Source: Alphaproteobacteria bacterium | GTDB lineage: Bacteria > Pseudomonadota > Alphaproteobacteria > RF32 > CAG-239 | Assembly: GCA_017460085.1 (NCBI GenBank) | Contig: JAFUBQ010000003.1 | Coordinates: 62,001 to 126,000, forward strand | Direction: 5' to 3' | Length of the DNA: 64,000 bases | Shown: positions 45,401-55,700 of the stretch, piece after piece | How positions within the stretch are numbered: the stretch's first letter is position 1 | Layout of the letters: each line of letters opens with the position of its first letter | The notes under the pieces: generated by a model | The model's input: the letters and a program-made list of their open reading frames with translations, nothing else | Told to the model about the DNA's origin: nothing | The model's database searches: none | Translations under genes and position numbers: made by a program

Positions 45401-47159
45401 TCAAAACGTTGCAGCAGATGGGAATGTTATCTTAACAGCCGCAGATTGGAAACAAGCCGATGAACGGCCGACTCCTGATGATGAGGCTTACTTTACCGGA
45501 TATTCGGTTTTAAGTGCGACAGACGGCAACAATGCTGCTGTTAGCGGAGAAAACATTTCAATTATTGCCAGTAATACGATTGGCGATAGTGCCAAAGAAC
45601 TGGTTTATCTGCAAAATACGGCATCAAACCCGAAGGCATCAGTCAGTTTTGAAGCGGAAAATGATTTATATGTTAGCGGTAAAGCTAATTCAAATAATGA
45701 AACACATATTTATCAGCTGATTTCCAAACGCGGCAGTATTGACTTGGATTTAGCTTCTGATGCAGATATTAAAGAAATAACATCAGGCAAAGGTCTAAAG
45801 ATAACCCAAACAGCTCAAAATTTAACAATTTATGATATAGGCGGAATCGGAATATCTACAGACTCATCACCTTCATTTAACGATATGTTAAATCCGCATG
45901 ATGATTTAGTTTATGGCATTGCCCCGAATGCACCTGAAAAGAGCGTTGTTCCACAATATGTGAATATTGCTGTTTTAGATGCAGTTGATACGCCGGAACG
46001 CAGTGATTCAAACTTAAAAATATATACAATGGCAGTTCGCGGCAATCAGGGGAAAAATACACAGTATTATGCTGATGGCAGCCGTTTGGCTGACGTGACG
46101 CTAATGGCTGATAATATTTATACCAATTCGGCAAAGGCTCCAAATTCTGATGTTTCTACAAAAGAAAATCCGAACGGTTATAAACAAACCAAAACAACGT
46201 ATTCTGATGAGCTGTTCGGCGGAAATGGCACAATTTATGAAGCCAAAGGTATCAATGCTTTTGGCGGTGGAAGTGCAATAACGCTTGATATTTTGGGTGT
46301 TGATTCAGATGTCGTTAATACGCTTGTTGAAAATCCGCAGCGAAACAGTTATGAAGAACAGCGTGTGGTTAAGAACATTCCATCTCGTTTCCAAAACAGT
46401 AAAAACAGTATTTATGACTATGATTTCCGTGCTAAAAATGCGGTTATATCGGTAAATGATTATGTTGATACGGAACGCGGAGTTGAATTTGATACGTTGT
46501 TTGCAGATAATGCATATGTTAACACAATGGATACAAATTTAACCGTTCACGATAGTTATATCACAAATTATGCCGAAATCAGAAATGGTAAACGTGAGGC
46601 AAACCGCAGCCGATATTTAGCTGTTGTAGACAATGATTATCGCCGCTTAGTGCCGTCTAATGTTCAGCTATACACGCAAAAAACCGGCAGTTTCGGTTTG
46701 ACGATGAACGAAAAAATTAAATTCCACACCATGGCACCGATTGTTCATTATGATTGGGATAAATTGGTTAATACATTCAGTGATGAAAACAGCTTTGTTC
46801 GTTTAGGATTAAAGGAAACAGAACTGCGTCAAAAAGCTAAAGACTATCATGCCTACGGAAATGTATATGTTATGCCGGAAGCAACGGTTGCCAAATATGA
46901 TATTTGGAAAGATAGCGCTTTGTTTGCAAATGTGAAAATTATTGAATTAACCCGCAATGAAACCGTTATTGTTAATCGTGATGGCTGGCAAATTGGTGAT
47001 GAGCAAATATTGAACATAGCATTTGATGGTGTTAAGGCCGATATTCATTGCAAAGTTACGGATATTAACGGAAATTATGCAACAATAAAATTCTTAGATA
47101 TGCCGGCAAGCGTTTATAATAAACTTGCATACAGATATATGAAAGTTGCTAAAAAATAA
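45384..47159 (+). pseudogene. C-terminal piece of a second TpsA-type filamentous adhesin (about 590 aa)
   Basis: The frame runs without a signal peptide, TPS domain or ATG start (first possible start is TTG at 45393); it appears 5'-truncated at the junction with the polymerase remnant. The first part has beta-fibre sequence (NVAADGNVILTAADWKQAD, GENISIIASNTIGD). The last 75 residues align with the end of the giant adhesin at 3188-15790: NVKI, IVN, GD, CKV (CQV there), GNxAxIKF (x, varied) and NKxxYRYM are kept. The frame itself is intact over 1.7 kb, so it is either a recent truncation or a silent cassette that could recombine with the expressed gene. A terminator follows. Confidence 0.8.
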
Positions 47160-47183
47160 CGCTGATTTTATGAAGCTGTTTGC

Positions 47184-47215
47184 ATTAAACCCCGTATGTT
47201 TATACGGGGTTTAAT
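47184..47215. terminator. Strong bidirectional terminator
   Basis: ATTAAACCCCGTAT, loop GTTT, ATACGGGGTTTAAT: a perfect 14-bp stem with A/T flanks on both sides. It lies between the adhesin fragment (plus) and the acyP operon end (minus), where it can serve both. Confidence 0.9.
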
Positions 47216-47267
47216 ATAAAGACGTGAGAACAAGGTTGTGAGCTAAACTTTTTACCAACGTATTTTA

Positions 47268-47549
47268 TTAAATTCGTTTAAATACACCGTTCACCACCGG
47301 TGGAAAATAGGCGCGATATTCCGGTGATTCGATTACCGAATCAACTCTGGCAAACAGCGGACCTTTATAGAGCAAGACCTGCAATGTATTCAATTTTTCT
47401 TCTGCACCTTGCATTAAAACTGCCACATCGCCGTTTTCCATATTTTTAGCGTAACCGGAAATTTCGCCGATTGCTAGTGCTTGACGTGCTGCCCAATAAC
47501 GATATCCGACACCTTGCACGCGGCCTCTAACAAGTAAACAACGCTCCAT
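47268..47549 (-). CDS. acyP: Acylphosphatase
   Basis: This small cytoplasmic enzyme hydrolyses acyl phosphates. It has the family signatures RGRVQGVGYRYW (residues 8-19, with the catalytic Arg at 17) and SGYAKNMENGDVAVLMQG (catalytic Asn near 36), and the expected length of about 93. It is the last gene of a four-gene minus-strand operon (rluC, AsmA-like, ATP12, acyP) and overlaps the ATP12 gene by 23 bases. No regulation of its own is visible. Confidence 0.95.
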   Translation of the reverse strand: MERCLLVRGRVQGVGYRYWAARQALAIGEISGYAKNMENGDVAVLMQGAEEKLNTLQVLLYKGPLFARVDSVIESPEYRAYFPPVVNGVFKRI

Positions 47550-48039
47550 TTTTTATATACCCCTCAATTTGTTGCAAATCATCTTTAATTGCCAACCGCA
47601 AATCAGCTGCCTCAATATCTTCGCCCCATTGGCGCACCTGATATAATTCCTCTAAAAATGCTAAATCAAACACTTCTGAAGCCGACAGCTTACCGGTCAA
47701 AAATATTGTTGCCAGCAAGGGTGATTTCATATTTGTGGCTGCCAAATATAGCGCGGTTAATTGCTTGGCAGAAAGCCCACGCAAAAATGCGGAAAATTTT
47801 TCACTGTTTTGTTCATTTTCCTGCGGTAGGCAAAAGTCTTCCGTGGTGCAAAAATGAAAATCCAGCCGTTGTGCCAGCCAGTTTAAGACCGGTTGCCATT
47901 GTTGTTTTTGCAGCTCTTTAATTTCGTTTTTATCACTCCAAAAGAGCAGGGTGTCGGTTAAGCAAAAATCCGTTAGAGTAGCGATAATCAGCTCTTTATT
48001 TTGTACCACATATTTTTCGGCTTCGCTAAAATCTATCAT
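47527..48039 (-). CDS. ATP12-type F1-ATPase assembly chaperone, short form (170 aa)
   Basis: It matches the C-terminal helical domain of ATP12 (AtpAF2), which binds free F1 alpha subunit during assembly and is restricted to alphaproteobacteria and mitochondria: QQWQPVLNWLAQRLDFHF, LRGLSAKQLTALYLAATNMKSPLL, then GKLSASEVFDLAFLEELYQV and WGEDIEAADLRLA. The usual N-terminal beta-rich part of about 70 residues is absent: the protein starts only some 45 residues before the WxPhxxW block. Its start overlaps the AsmA-like stop (ATGA). In relatives the gene is also found near an RluC-type synthase, which supports the call. Confidence 0.8.
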   Translation of the reverse strand: MIDFSEAEKYVVQNKELIIATLTDFCLTDTLLFWSDKNEIKELQKQQWQPVLNWLAQRLDFHFCTTEDFCLPQENEQNSEKFSAFLRGLSAKQLTALYLAATNMKSPLLATIFLTGKLSASEVFDLAFLEELYQVRQWGEDIEAADLRLAIKDDLQQIEGYIKNGALFTC

Positions 48040-50186
48040 TGAAAAAGTCCTTTTATGCTGTTTTTAAGTTGTTTTGCTGAATTTTTAATATCTTTACCCA
48101 CACTTTTAACTGCATTTTGCGCACCTTCATAACCTTTGGAAACTGAGCCGCGCACTGTGGTATTAGCTTTGAAATAATCGGCATACATTGTTCCGGCTAA
48201 TGCTGTGTGGCAAGGGTCTCGGTCGGCAGAAAGCATCATATCGCCAACATTATATGCGCCGGCGGTGGCAATAGCGCCAATCACCGATTTTGCCGTGGCA
48301 GCTTGATTGATTGAAAGCTGCGGGTTGGCAATTGTTCCTTTGATTTTTAAAAGCGAGCCTAAAATTGAAGAAATGCTGGTGTCGGTAATTTTACCGGAAA
48401 ACGGCTGAATGGCTAAGTTAATTTTTTCATCGCTTAAATTAATATGCCCATCAGCAACCAGATATAAATCATTGGCATCAAAAACCAATCCTTTGGGAAA
48501 ATTCATCCGGCCTTTTTGAATATCTGTGCGCACAACCGCACATTTTAAAGTCATTTCTTTATTTGTGATATTAATTTTCAAGTTTTGCAAAATTTGCATA
48601 ATAATATTGCCTTGCAGACGTTCCAAACTTTTAATTTTCACGACCGATTTATCGGTTAAAGCAATAATCTGTCCGCTCATATTGGCTAAATATGCGTCAG
48701 TGTTTGCTCCGCTGGTTGTTACGTTAATTAAGGCGTTGGTTAAGCCGCCGCTTTTAATGTACAGCGTTGTATTGTTGGCATTGGCATAAGCGGTATATAA
48801 ATCTTGCAAAGTTATATTTGTGCCTTTTAAATTTGCTGCGGCTGTTTGGTTTTTTGCATTGATATCTATAGTACCGGAAATTTTGCCATTGCCAGCTGTC
48901 ATATTTTTAATATCAGCTTTAAATACACCGTTATTAAGCGTTAAAAGAGTTTGAACATCGCTTAAAACCAAACTTGGCTGAATAATTATTGTTTGCAAAC
49001 TTAAATTTACATCTCCATTTGCCATACGCAAATATTCATAGGGAATTTTTGTTGCCGGTAAAAAAGAAGCGGCTTGCGCCGTTCCAAAAAACCAGCTGCT
49101 GTTCAGCGAACTATGCTTTTGCGCCGCAGGTGCCGGTGCGGTAAATTTTTGCAAATCAAGCGTATTGCCTTTTATATTAAGTTTTATATATGGCAAACTC
49201 TTGGGAGAATCTAAGCGGACATTGCCATTAATTTTCATTCCCATGGTTTCTGCTTGTTTGATATCAACTTTAAATACACCGTTCTTCACCGAAACATCGG
49301 CTTGAAGATTATCAACGCTAATATCTTTATCAACAATTATTTTCTTAAAATCCAACGATATATCGGCATTAGCTATTCGCAAATAGCTATATGGCAAGGT
49401 TGTGCCGGCAATATATTCCTCAGCATATGCTTCAGAAATCAGCCAACTGCCGAAACTGCTATGTGCAGTTTGCTGCCAAGCTGAAGCATCAATATTTTTG
49501 CTGCTTGCACTCAGGTTGATATAGGGTGTGTTTTCAGCTAAGCTAACTTCAACATTGCCACCGACTTTATTGTTTTTGTATTCCACATCATATGTTCCGA
49601 GAGCCGCCATTTTGTCTTGTAAATTATTCAGCACACCTTTGAAATTTAACGTATATCCCAGAGCTTCTATTTTAGCATCTACATCGGTATCATTGAACTT
49701 ATTTTGCTGCAAACTTTGCCACGATGAAATTGTGCCGGCTCCATCAATAGCTACGCCGTCAATAGATGTGGCAAATTCAAGTTTAATCGGTTCTTCATAG
49801 CTATCCATATCGGCAGCAAAAAGATGAACATCAACGTGTTTGTCTTGGTCGTAAAAAATTTCTGTGCCGCTGGTTTCTAAACTGTCAATTTGCAGCTCTT
49901 TATGCAGCAGCGGCATAACCGAAAATTGCACCAATGCATTACCGATGTTGGCTAACTTCTGTCCGTCAGGCAAAGCCACGGTAACATCATTAATTTCAAT
50001 TGTCGGTTTTAAAGATAAGGCCACAGCTAAATCGCCGTTAATTTTAATATCAACATCGGCATATTTTCTAACTAATTTTTCAATTTGCGGCTTATAATCA
50101 TTAAAGTCAAAAAGTTTTACAAAAGCAATAATTGCCACTGCTAAAACGGCTACAATCACCGCCATAATTTTCAAAAATTTTTTCAT
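48036..50186 (-). CDS. AsmA-family envelope protein (716 aa)
   Basis: The start at 50186 (MKKFLKIMAVIVAVLAVAII) is chosen because ATG overlaps the rluC stop (ATGA) and AAAGGA precedes it. One N-terminal membrane helix (residues 4-23) anchors a long periplasmic domain. The AsmA opening is clear: FNDYKPQIEKLVRKYADVDI, NGDLAVALSLKPTIEINDV. The C-terminus has AsmA blocks (GRMNFPKGLVFDANDLYL, VADGHINLSDEKINL, then IKGTIANPQLSI). AsmA-like proteins form beta-groove bridges implicated in phospholipid transport to the outer membrane. Two internal Ser/Tyr-rich repeats (around residues 225 and 340) share IPYEYLRMAN/LPYSYLRIAN with strand repeats after them, indicating duplication. Confidence 0.9.
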   Translation of the reverse strand: MKKFLKIMAVIVAVLAVAIIAFVKLFDFNDYKPQIEKLVRKYADVDIKINGDLAVALSLKPTIEINDVTVALPDGQKLANIGNALVQFSVMPLLHKELQIDSLETSGTEIFYDQDKHVDVHLFAADMDSYEEPIKLEFATSIDGVAIDGAGTISSWQSLQQNKFNDTDVDAKIEALGYTLNFKGVLNNLQDKMAALGTYDVEYKNNKVGGNVEVSLAENTPYINLSASSKNIDASAWQQTAHSSFGSWLISEAYAEEYIAGTTLPYSYLRIANADISLDFKKIIVDKDISVDNLQADVSVKNGVFKVDIKQAETMGMKINGNVRLDSPKSLPYIKLNIKGNTLDLQKFTAPAPAAQKHSSLNSSWFFGTAQAASFLPATKIPYEYLRMANGDVNLSLQTIIIQPSLVLSDVQTLLTLNNGVFKADIKNMTAGNGKISGTIDINAKNQTAAANLKGTNITLQDLYTAYANANNTTLYIKSGGLTNALINVTTSGANTDAYLANMSGQIIALTDKSVVKIKSLERLQGNIIMQILQNLKINITNKEMTLKCAVVRTDIQKGRMNFPKGLVFDANDLYLVADGHINLSDEKINLAIQPFSGKITDTSISSILGSLLKIKGTIANPQLSINQAATAKSVIGAIATAGAYNVGDMMLSADRDPCHTALAGTMYADYFKANTTVRGSVSKGYEGAQNAVKSVGKDIKNSAKQLKNSIKGLFQ

Positions 50187-51112
50187 TTTCCTTTTTCCAA
50201 TCCTAAAAATTGACATGCTTGCGCAAAATGCGCCGGCACTGGTGCCGTCAGCAACATTTTTTTGCCGTAAAATGCCGATAAATCTATTTGATAAGCGTGC
50301 AAATATAGTTTATCGGCAATTTCGGTTAAACGTTTGCGTTCGCGCCCGAAATATTTATCATCACCCAAAATCGGTGTTCCCAAAGCCTCCAAATGCGCCC
50401 TGATTTGATGTGTGCGTCCCGTCATTGGCGATGCTTTAAGCAACGCATATTTCTTAGCAGCATGGTCCAACACTTCATAAGTTGTCAGAGCCTTTTTACC
50501 CGCCGGTGTCACCGCCATTTTTTCTCCAACTTTTTCGAGCGGAAGATTAATTTCTCCCTCGAGTTTATCCGGACATCCGCGCACCAATGCCAAATATGTT
50601 TTCGGCAAAGTATGTTCGCGAAAAGCCTTGGTCAACACCTCGGCGGTTTTGCGGTCACGCGCCAAAATCAGTAAACCGCTGGTATTCTTGTCAATTCGAT
50701 GCACCAAACGAGGTTTTTCATTTTTTTCAAATTTTAACGCTTCCAACAAACCGTCAATATGTTTTATGGTGTTTGTGCCGCCTTGCACCGCCAAACCGGA
50801 AGGCTTATTTAATGCAATAATGCGGCTGTCTTTATAAATAACCATTGCCGTAATATAATCAATATCGGTTTGGCGCATATTTTTTTCCGGCATTACAGCT
50901 TTTTGTTCATCAAGCGGCGGTAAGCGCAATTCTTGTCCGGCAATAAGCCGCGTTGAAGCTTCGGCACGCTTGCCGTCAAGTTTAATTTGTTTGGTGCGCA
51001 GCAATTTTTGCAGACGACCGAGCGATAATGCCGGATATTCGCGCAAAAACCATCTGTTTAAGCGCATTCCGTCATCTTCTGCTTTTATTTTAATAATCTT
51101 AACACCGCTCAT
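50183..51112 (-). CDS. rluC: RluA-family 23S rRNA pseudouridine synthase, RluC type
   Basis: Converts uridines in 23S rRNA to pseudouridine. An N-terminal S4 RNA-binding domain (about residues 15-75, RLQKLLRTKQIKLDGKRAEA) precedes the catalytic domain with PRLVHRIDKNTSGLLILARD, where the Asp in HRIDKxTSG is catalytic, and the late motifs TGRTHQIRAHLEALGTPILG. 309 residues is normal. It leads a minus-strand operon with the AsmA-like, ATP12 and acyP genes, each overlapping the next. RluC modifies positions 955, 2504 and 2580 in E. coli; the exact target here is assumed from the domain pattern. Confidence 0.92.
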   Translation of the reverse strand: MSGVKIIKIKAEDDGMRLNRWFLREYPALSLGRLQKLLRTKQIKLDGKRAEASTRLIAGQELRLPPLDEQKAVMPEKNMRQTDIDYITAMVIYKDSRIIALNKPSGLAVQGGTNTIKHIDGLLEALKFEKNEKPRLVHRIDKNTSGLLILARDRKTAEVLTKAFREHTLPKTYLALVRGCPDKLEGEINLPLEKVGEKMAVTPAGKKALTTYEVLDHAAKKYALLKASPMTGRTHQIRAHLEALGTPILGDDKYFGRERKRLTEIADKLYLHAYQIDLSAFYGKKMLLTAPVPAHFAQACQFLGLEKGK

Positions 51113-51211
51113 TTTTTTCTCATTTTAACAAACCATAATCTTTAATTAAGTCAAAAGCTTCAGTTAAGCAAGTTAAATTTGAGTTTTTAGCATAAATTAT
51201 TGCAAAAATGC

Positions 51212-51239
51212 TTGCATTTTGAATTTTATATGTTATACA
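51212..51239 (+). promoter_or_regulatory. Promoter of the rplK-rplA operon
   Basis: TTGCAT (51212-51217), a 16-bp spacer and TATACA (51234-51239). The predicted leader is about 105 nt and contains the hairpin at 51292-51326. Confidence 0.6.
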
Positions 51240-51291
51240 AAACAAGCAATTTGTAATTAAATGAGGGTGCAAATTGTTTGTATTAACATAA

Positions 51292-51326
51292 TTTTGTGGC
51301 GGGCGAGCCATCGCCGGACCACAAAA
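51292..51326 (+). promoter_or_regulatory. Leader hairpin, possible L1 autoregulation site
   Basis: TTTTGTGG (51292-51299) pairs with CCACAAAA (51319-51326); after an asymmetric internal loop (CG opposite GGA), GGCGA/TCGCC closes a GCCA loop. It lies 25 bases before the rplK start. In many bacteria L1 represses L11-L1 translation by binding an asymmetric-loop hairpin in this leader. The shape fits; the L1 consensus was not verified. Confidence 0.45.
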
Positions 51327-51350
51327 CCTTAAAAGAAAAGAGGTATTAAA

Positions 51351-51788
51351 ATGGCTAAATCTAAAAAGAAAATTTTAGGTCTGATTAAGCTGCAAATACC
51401 TGCGGGTAAGGCAAATCCGTCTCCGCCGGTAGGTCCTGCTTTGGGCCAAAAAGGCTTAAACATTATGGAATTTTGTAAAGCATTTAATGCACAAACGCAA
51501 AAAATGGAACCGGGTATTCCGGTGCCGGTTATCATCACAGCTTATGATGATAAGAGCTTTACGTTCATCACCAAGTTGCCTCCGGTTGCTTATTTTATTA
51601 AAAAAGCTGCCGGTGTTCAGTCGGCTTCAAAAGAACCGGGTAAAACTGTTGCCGGCCAAATTACTATGGCTCAGGTGAAAGAAATTGCCACCACTAAATT
51701 GCCGGATTTAAACTGCTCAACAGTCGAATCGGCTATGAACATGGTTAAAGGGCAAGCGGTTTCAATGGGTATTAAGGTAACGGAGTAA
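51351..51788 (+). CDS. rplK: 50S ribosomal protein L11
   Basis: Binds the GTPase-associated region of 23S rRNA. Nearly every block is typical: [20 protein letters not shown] (flexible N-terminal Pro-rich domain, residues 9-28), [35 protein letters not shown], and the C-terminal rRNA-binding domain ending [19 protein letters not shown]. 145 residues is standard. AGAGG precedes the ATG. It is first in a two-gene operon with rplA; secE-nusG, usual upstream partners, are not beside it in this window. Confidence 0.98.
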   Translation: MAKSKKKILGLIKLQIPAGKANPSPPVGPALGQKGLNIMEFCKAFNAQTQKMEPGIPVPVIITAYDDKSFTFITKLPPVAYFIKKAAGVQSASKEPGKTVAGQITMAQVKEIATTKLPDLNCSTVESAMNMVKGQAVSMGIKVTE

Positions 51789-51792
51789 GTCG

Positions 51793-52476
51793 ATGAGCGG
51801 AAAGAGATTAGTAAATGCATATAAAAACCTTGATAAAAATCAAGCATATAGCTTGAAAGATGCCATTAGCATCGTTAAGGAAAATGCAACAGCAAAATTT
51901 GATGAGACCATCGATTTAGCAATTAACTTAGGTGTTGACCCGAAGCACGCTGATCAAATGATTAGAGGTGTTTGCCAATTGCCGCATGGTAATGGTAAAA
52001 CCGTTCGCGTGGCTGTTTTTGCCAAAGATGCTAAGGCTGACGAAGCTAAAGCTGCCGGTGCCGATATTGTGGGCGCTGAAAATTTGGTAGATTCTATTTT
52101 GGCCGGCAAAATTGACTTTGATCGCTGCATTGCAACGCCGGATATGATGGGCTTAGCCGGTCGTGTGGCGCGCGTTTTGGGGCCGAAAGGCTTGATGCCG
52201 AATCCGAAGCTTGGCACGGTTACTGCCGATGTGGCAACCGCTGTTAAAAATGCTAAAGCAGGCGAAGTTCAATATCGTGTTGAAAAGAACGGTATTGTTC
52301 ACGCCGGTGTGGCAAAAGCTTCATTTAGCAACGAACAAATCTATGATAATGCTAAATTGTTCATTGAAACAATTATGAAAGCAAAACCGGCAACTGTTAA
52401 GGGCACATATATGAAGAAAATTTCTATTAGCTCGACAATGGGTGTTGGTGTTAAAGTTGATTCAGCAAATTTATAA
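51793..52476 (+). CDS. rplA: 50S ribosomal protein L1
   Basis: Forms the L1 stalk of the ribosome and typically represses its own operon. Characteristic blocks are [58 protein letters not shown] and [20 protein letters not shown], ending with [21 protein letters not shown] sequence (here [16 protein letters not shown]). 227 residues is standard. It starts 4 bases after the rplK stop. The operon ends in a strong terminator; rplJ-rplL, which often follow, are absent here. Confidence 0.98.
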   Translation: MSGKRLVNAYKNLDKNQAYSLKDAISIVKENATAKFDETIDLAINLGVDPKHADQMIRGVCQLPHGNGKTVRVAVFAKDAKADEAKAAGADIVGAENLVDSILAGKIDFDRCIATPDMMGLAGRVARVLGPKGLMPNPKLGTVTADVATAVKNAKAGEVQYRVEKNGIVHAGVAKASFSNEQIYDNAKLFIETIMKAKPATVKGTYMKKISISSTMGVGVKVDSANL

Positions 52477-52506
52477 TTTCTGAAAAAACTTAAAGATTTA
52501 TGCTTG

Positions 52507-52540
52507 AAAGTTCTCTTGCTGATACCAAGAGAACTTTTTT
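52507..52540 (+). terminator. Terminator of rplK-rplA
   Basis: AAAGTTCTCTTG (52507-52518) and CAAGAGAACTTT (52526-52537) form a perfect 12-bp stem with a 7-base loop; the T run continues to 52540. It is also close to the convergent ligA end at 52559. Confidence 0.92.
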
Positions 52541-52558
52541 GCTATTGAAGATTTTATA

Positions 52559-54655
<2,097 letters not shown>

Positions 54656-55174
54656 TCACTTTTTTAATTTTGCCAACACTGCAAACGGATTTTCGCGCGG
54701 CGTTTCATTATCTTCATCATCGCTATAATATACAAAAACTTCGCCTTTGGCACGCGGATAATCGTCAATTTGCAACGCAATTTGTTCCATGGCAATATCT
54801 GCTAAATTAATGATGCCGTTTTCCGCAATATCCGGCACATCGGCATTAATATCGCTTCCCATTTCACGAATATCGCGATAAGAAGCTTTGGTGTCAAAAA
54901 AAAGTTCAAACGGCACTTCATAATTTTGCGTAAAATTTTCCAGAGAAATAACGCTTTTCAACTCCAGTTCTGCGGTAACATTCCCCCAAATTTTTAATAA
55001 ATGCTCGCGCACATTCAGCTTTAATTTTATTTTTGCTGCAAAAGAATGCACCTTTTCCACTTGCAAAACTTGGCATATATCCACAAGTTCATCGGCATTG
55101 GCTTCCAACACAAACGCATATTCACTTTGTTTTAATTCATCTATTTTGAGCGGATATGAAAATTTTTTTTGCAT
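54656..55174 (-). CDS. DUF177/YceD family protein
   Basis: 172 residues, cytoplasmic and acidic. It has the family core: FSYPLKIDELKQSEYAFVLE at the start and LWGNVTAELELKSVISLENF (IWGN here), the segment in other members that holds the CxRC...... strand; this copy lacks those cysteines, having VTAELELKSV. The C-terminus contains the DIAMEQIALQIDDYPRAKGE block typical of YceD. Members influence 23S rRNA processing in E. coli and plants. In many alphaproteobacteria it neighbours bamE, as here (divergent, 58 bp apart). It is the first gene of the ligA transcript. Confidence 0.85.
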   Translation of the reverse strand: MQKKFSYPLKIDELKQSEYAFVLEANADELVDICQVLQVEKVHSFAAKIKLKLNVREHLLKIWGNVTAELELKSVISLENFTQNYEVPFELFFDTKASYRDIREMGSDINADVPDIAENGIINLADIAMEQIALQIDDYPRAKGEVFVYYSDDEDNETPRENPFAVLAKLKK

Positions 55175-55232
55175 TCTGATTTCCTTGTGTTATATATATC
55201 TATAATAGTAATACATATAAGGAATTGAAAAT

Positions 55233-55697
55233 ATGTCAATACGCAAAATGTTTTTTATGTTAATGGTTATTTTCTGCACGGCTTGTTCGTCAGATTTATT
55301 TATTTCGCACAGCGGCAACATTCCTGATGCGGAAAGAATTTCACAAGTTCACAATGGGCAAACTAAAGAGCAGGTTCTCGATATTTTGGGCAGCCCGAGT
55401 TTGGTAACCGGACTAAACGGAAACCACTGGGTTTATATGTCTTCAACGGTAAAAAGAGTGGCATTTATGCGCCCTAAAGAAATGGACCGCAATATCTTGG
55501 CAATAACATTCAAAGAAAATAAAGTCAGCAAAATAGAAACCCGCACTTTAGCCGATGGTAATGATATTTCCATTGATGGCGATGTTACTCAAGCGGCTGA
55601 ACGCGATGATGGCTTCTTTAGAAAATATTTCGGCGGTGTCGGTGCCTATAATCCGCTCGGCGGTTCCTCTTCATCACTGCCTTCACAAGGAATGTAG
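55233..55697 (+). CDS. bamE: BamE/SmpA-OmlA family outer-membrane lipoprotein
   Basis: A lipoprotein signal peptide (MSIRKMFFMLMVIFCTACSS, lipobox CTAC with Cys at 18) is followed by the SmpA/OmlA fold: ISQVHNGQTKEQVLDILGSP (residues about 40-59), then NHWVYMSSTVKRVAF and ITFKENKVSKIE. This subunit of the BAM complex helps insert beta-barrel proteins such as the TpsB transporter. AAGGA precedes the ATG. At 154 residues it is longer than E. coli BamE, with a Gly/Ser-rich tail after the domain, as in other alphaproteobacteria. Confidence 0.92.
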   Translation: MSIRKMFFMLMVIFCTACSSDLFISHSGNIPDAERISQVHNGQTKEQVLDILGSPSLVTGLNGNHWVYMSSTVKRVAFMRPKEMDRNILAITFKENKVSKIETRTLADGNDISIDGDVTQAAERDDGFFRKYFGGVGAYNPLGGSSSSLPSQGM

Positions 55698-55700
55698 CGC

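Noticed and set aside
45393..47159. Intact small adhesin gene starting at TTG 45393
   Set aside because: No signal peptide, TPS domain or ribosome binding site, and the frame is open upstream into the polymerase remnant; a 5'-truncated piece is the better reading.
47230..47246. AAGGTTGTGAG match to the tRNA-Arg T-arm region as an att site
   Set aside because: Only 11 bases match, the orientation is opposite and the match does not extend to the CCA end; likely chance.
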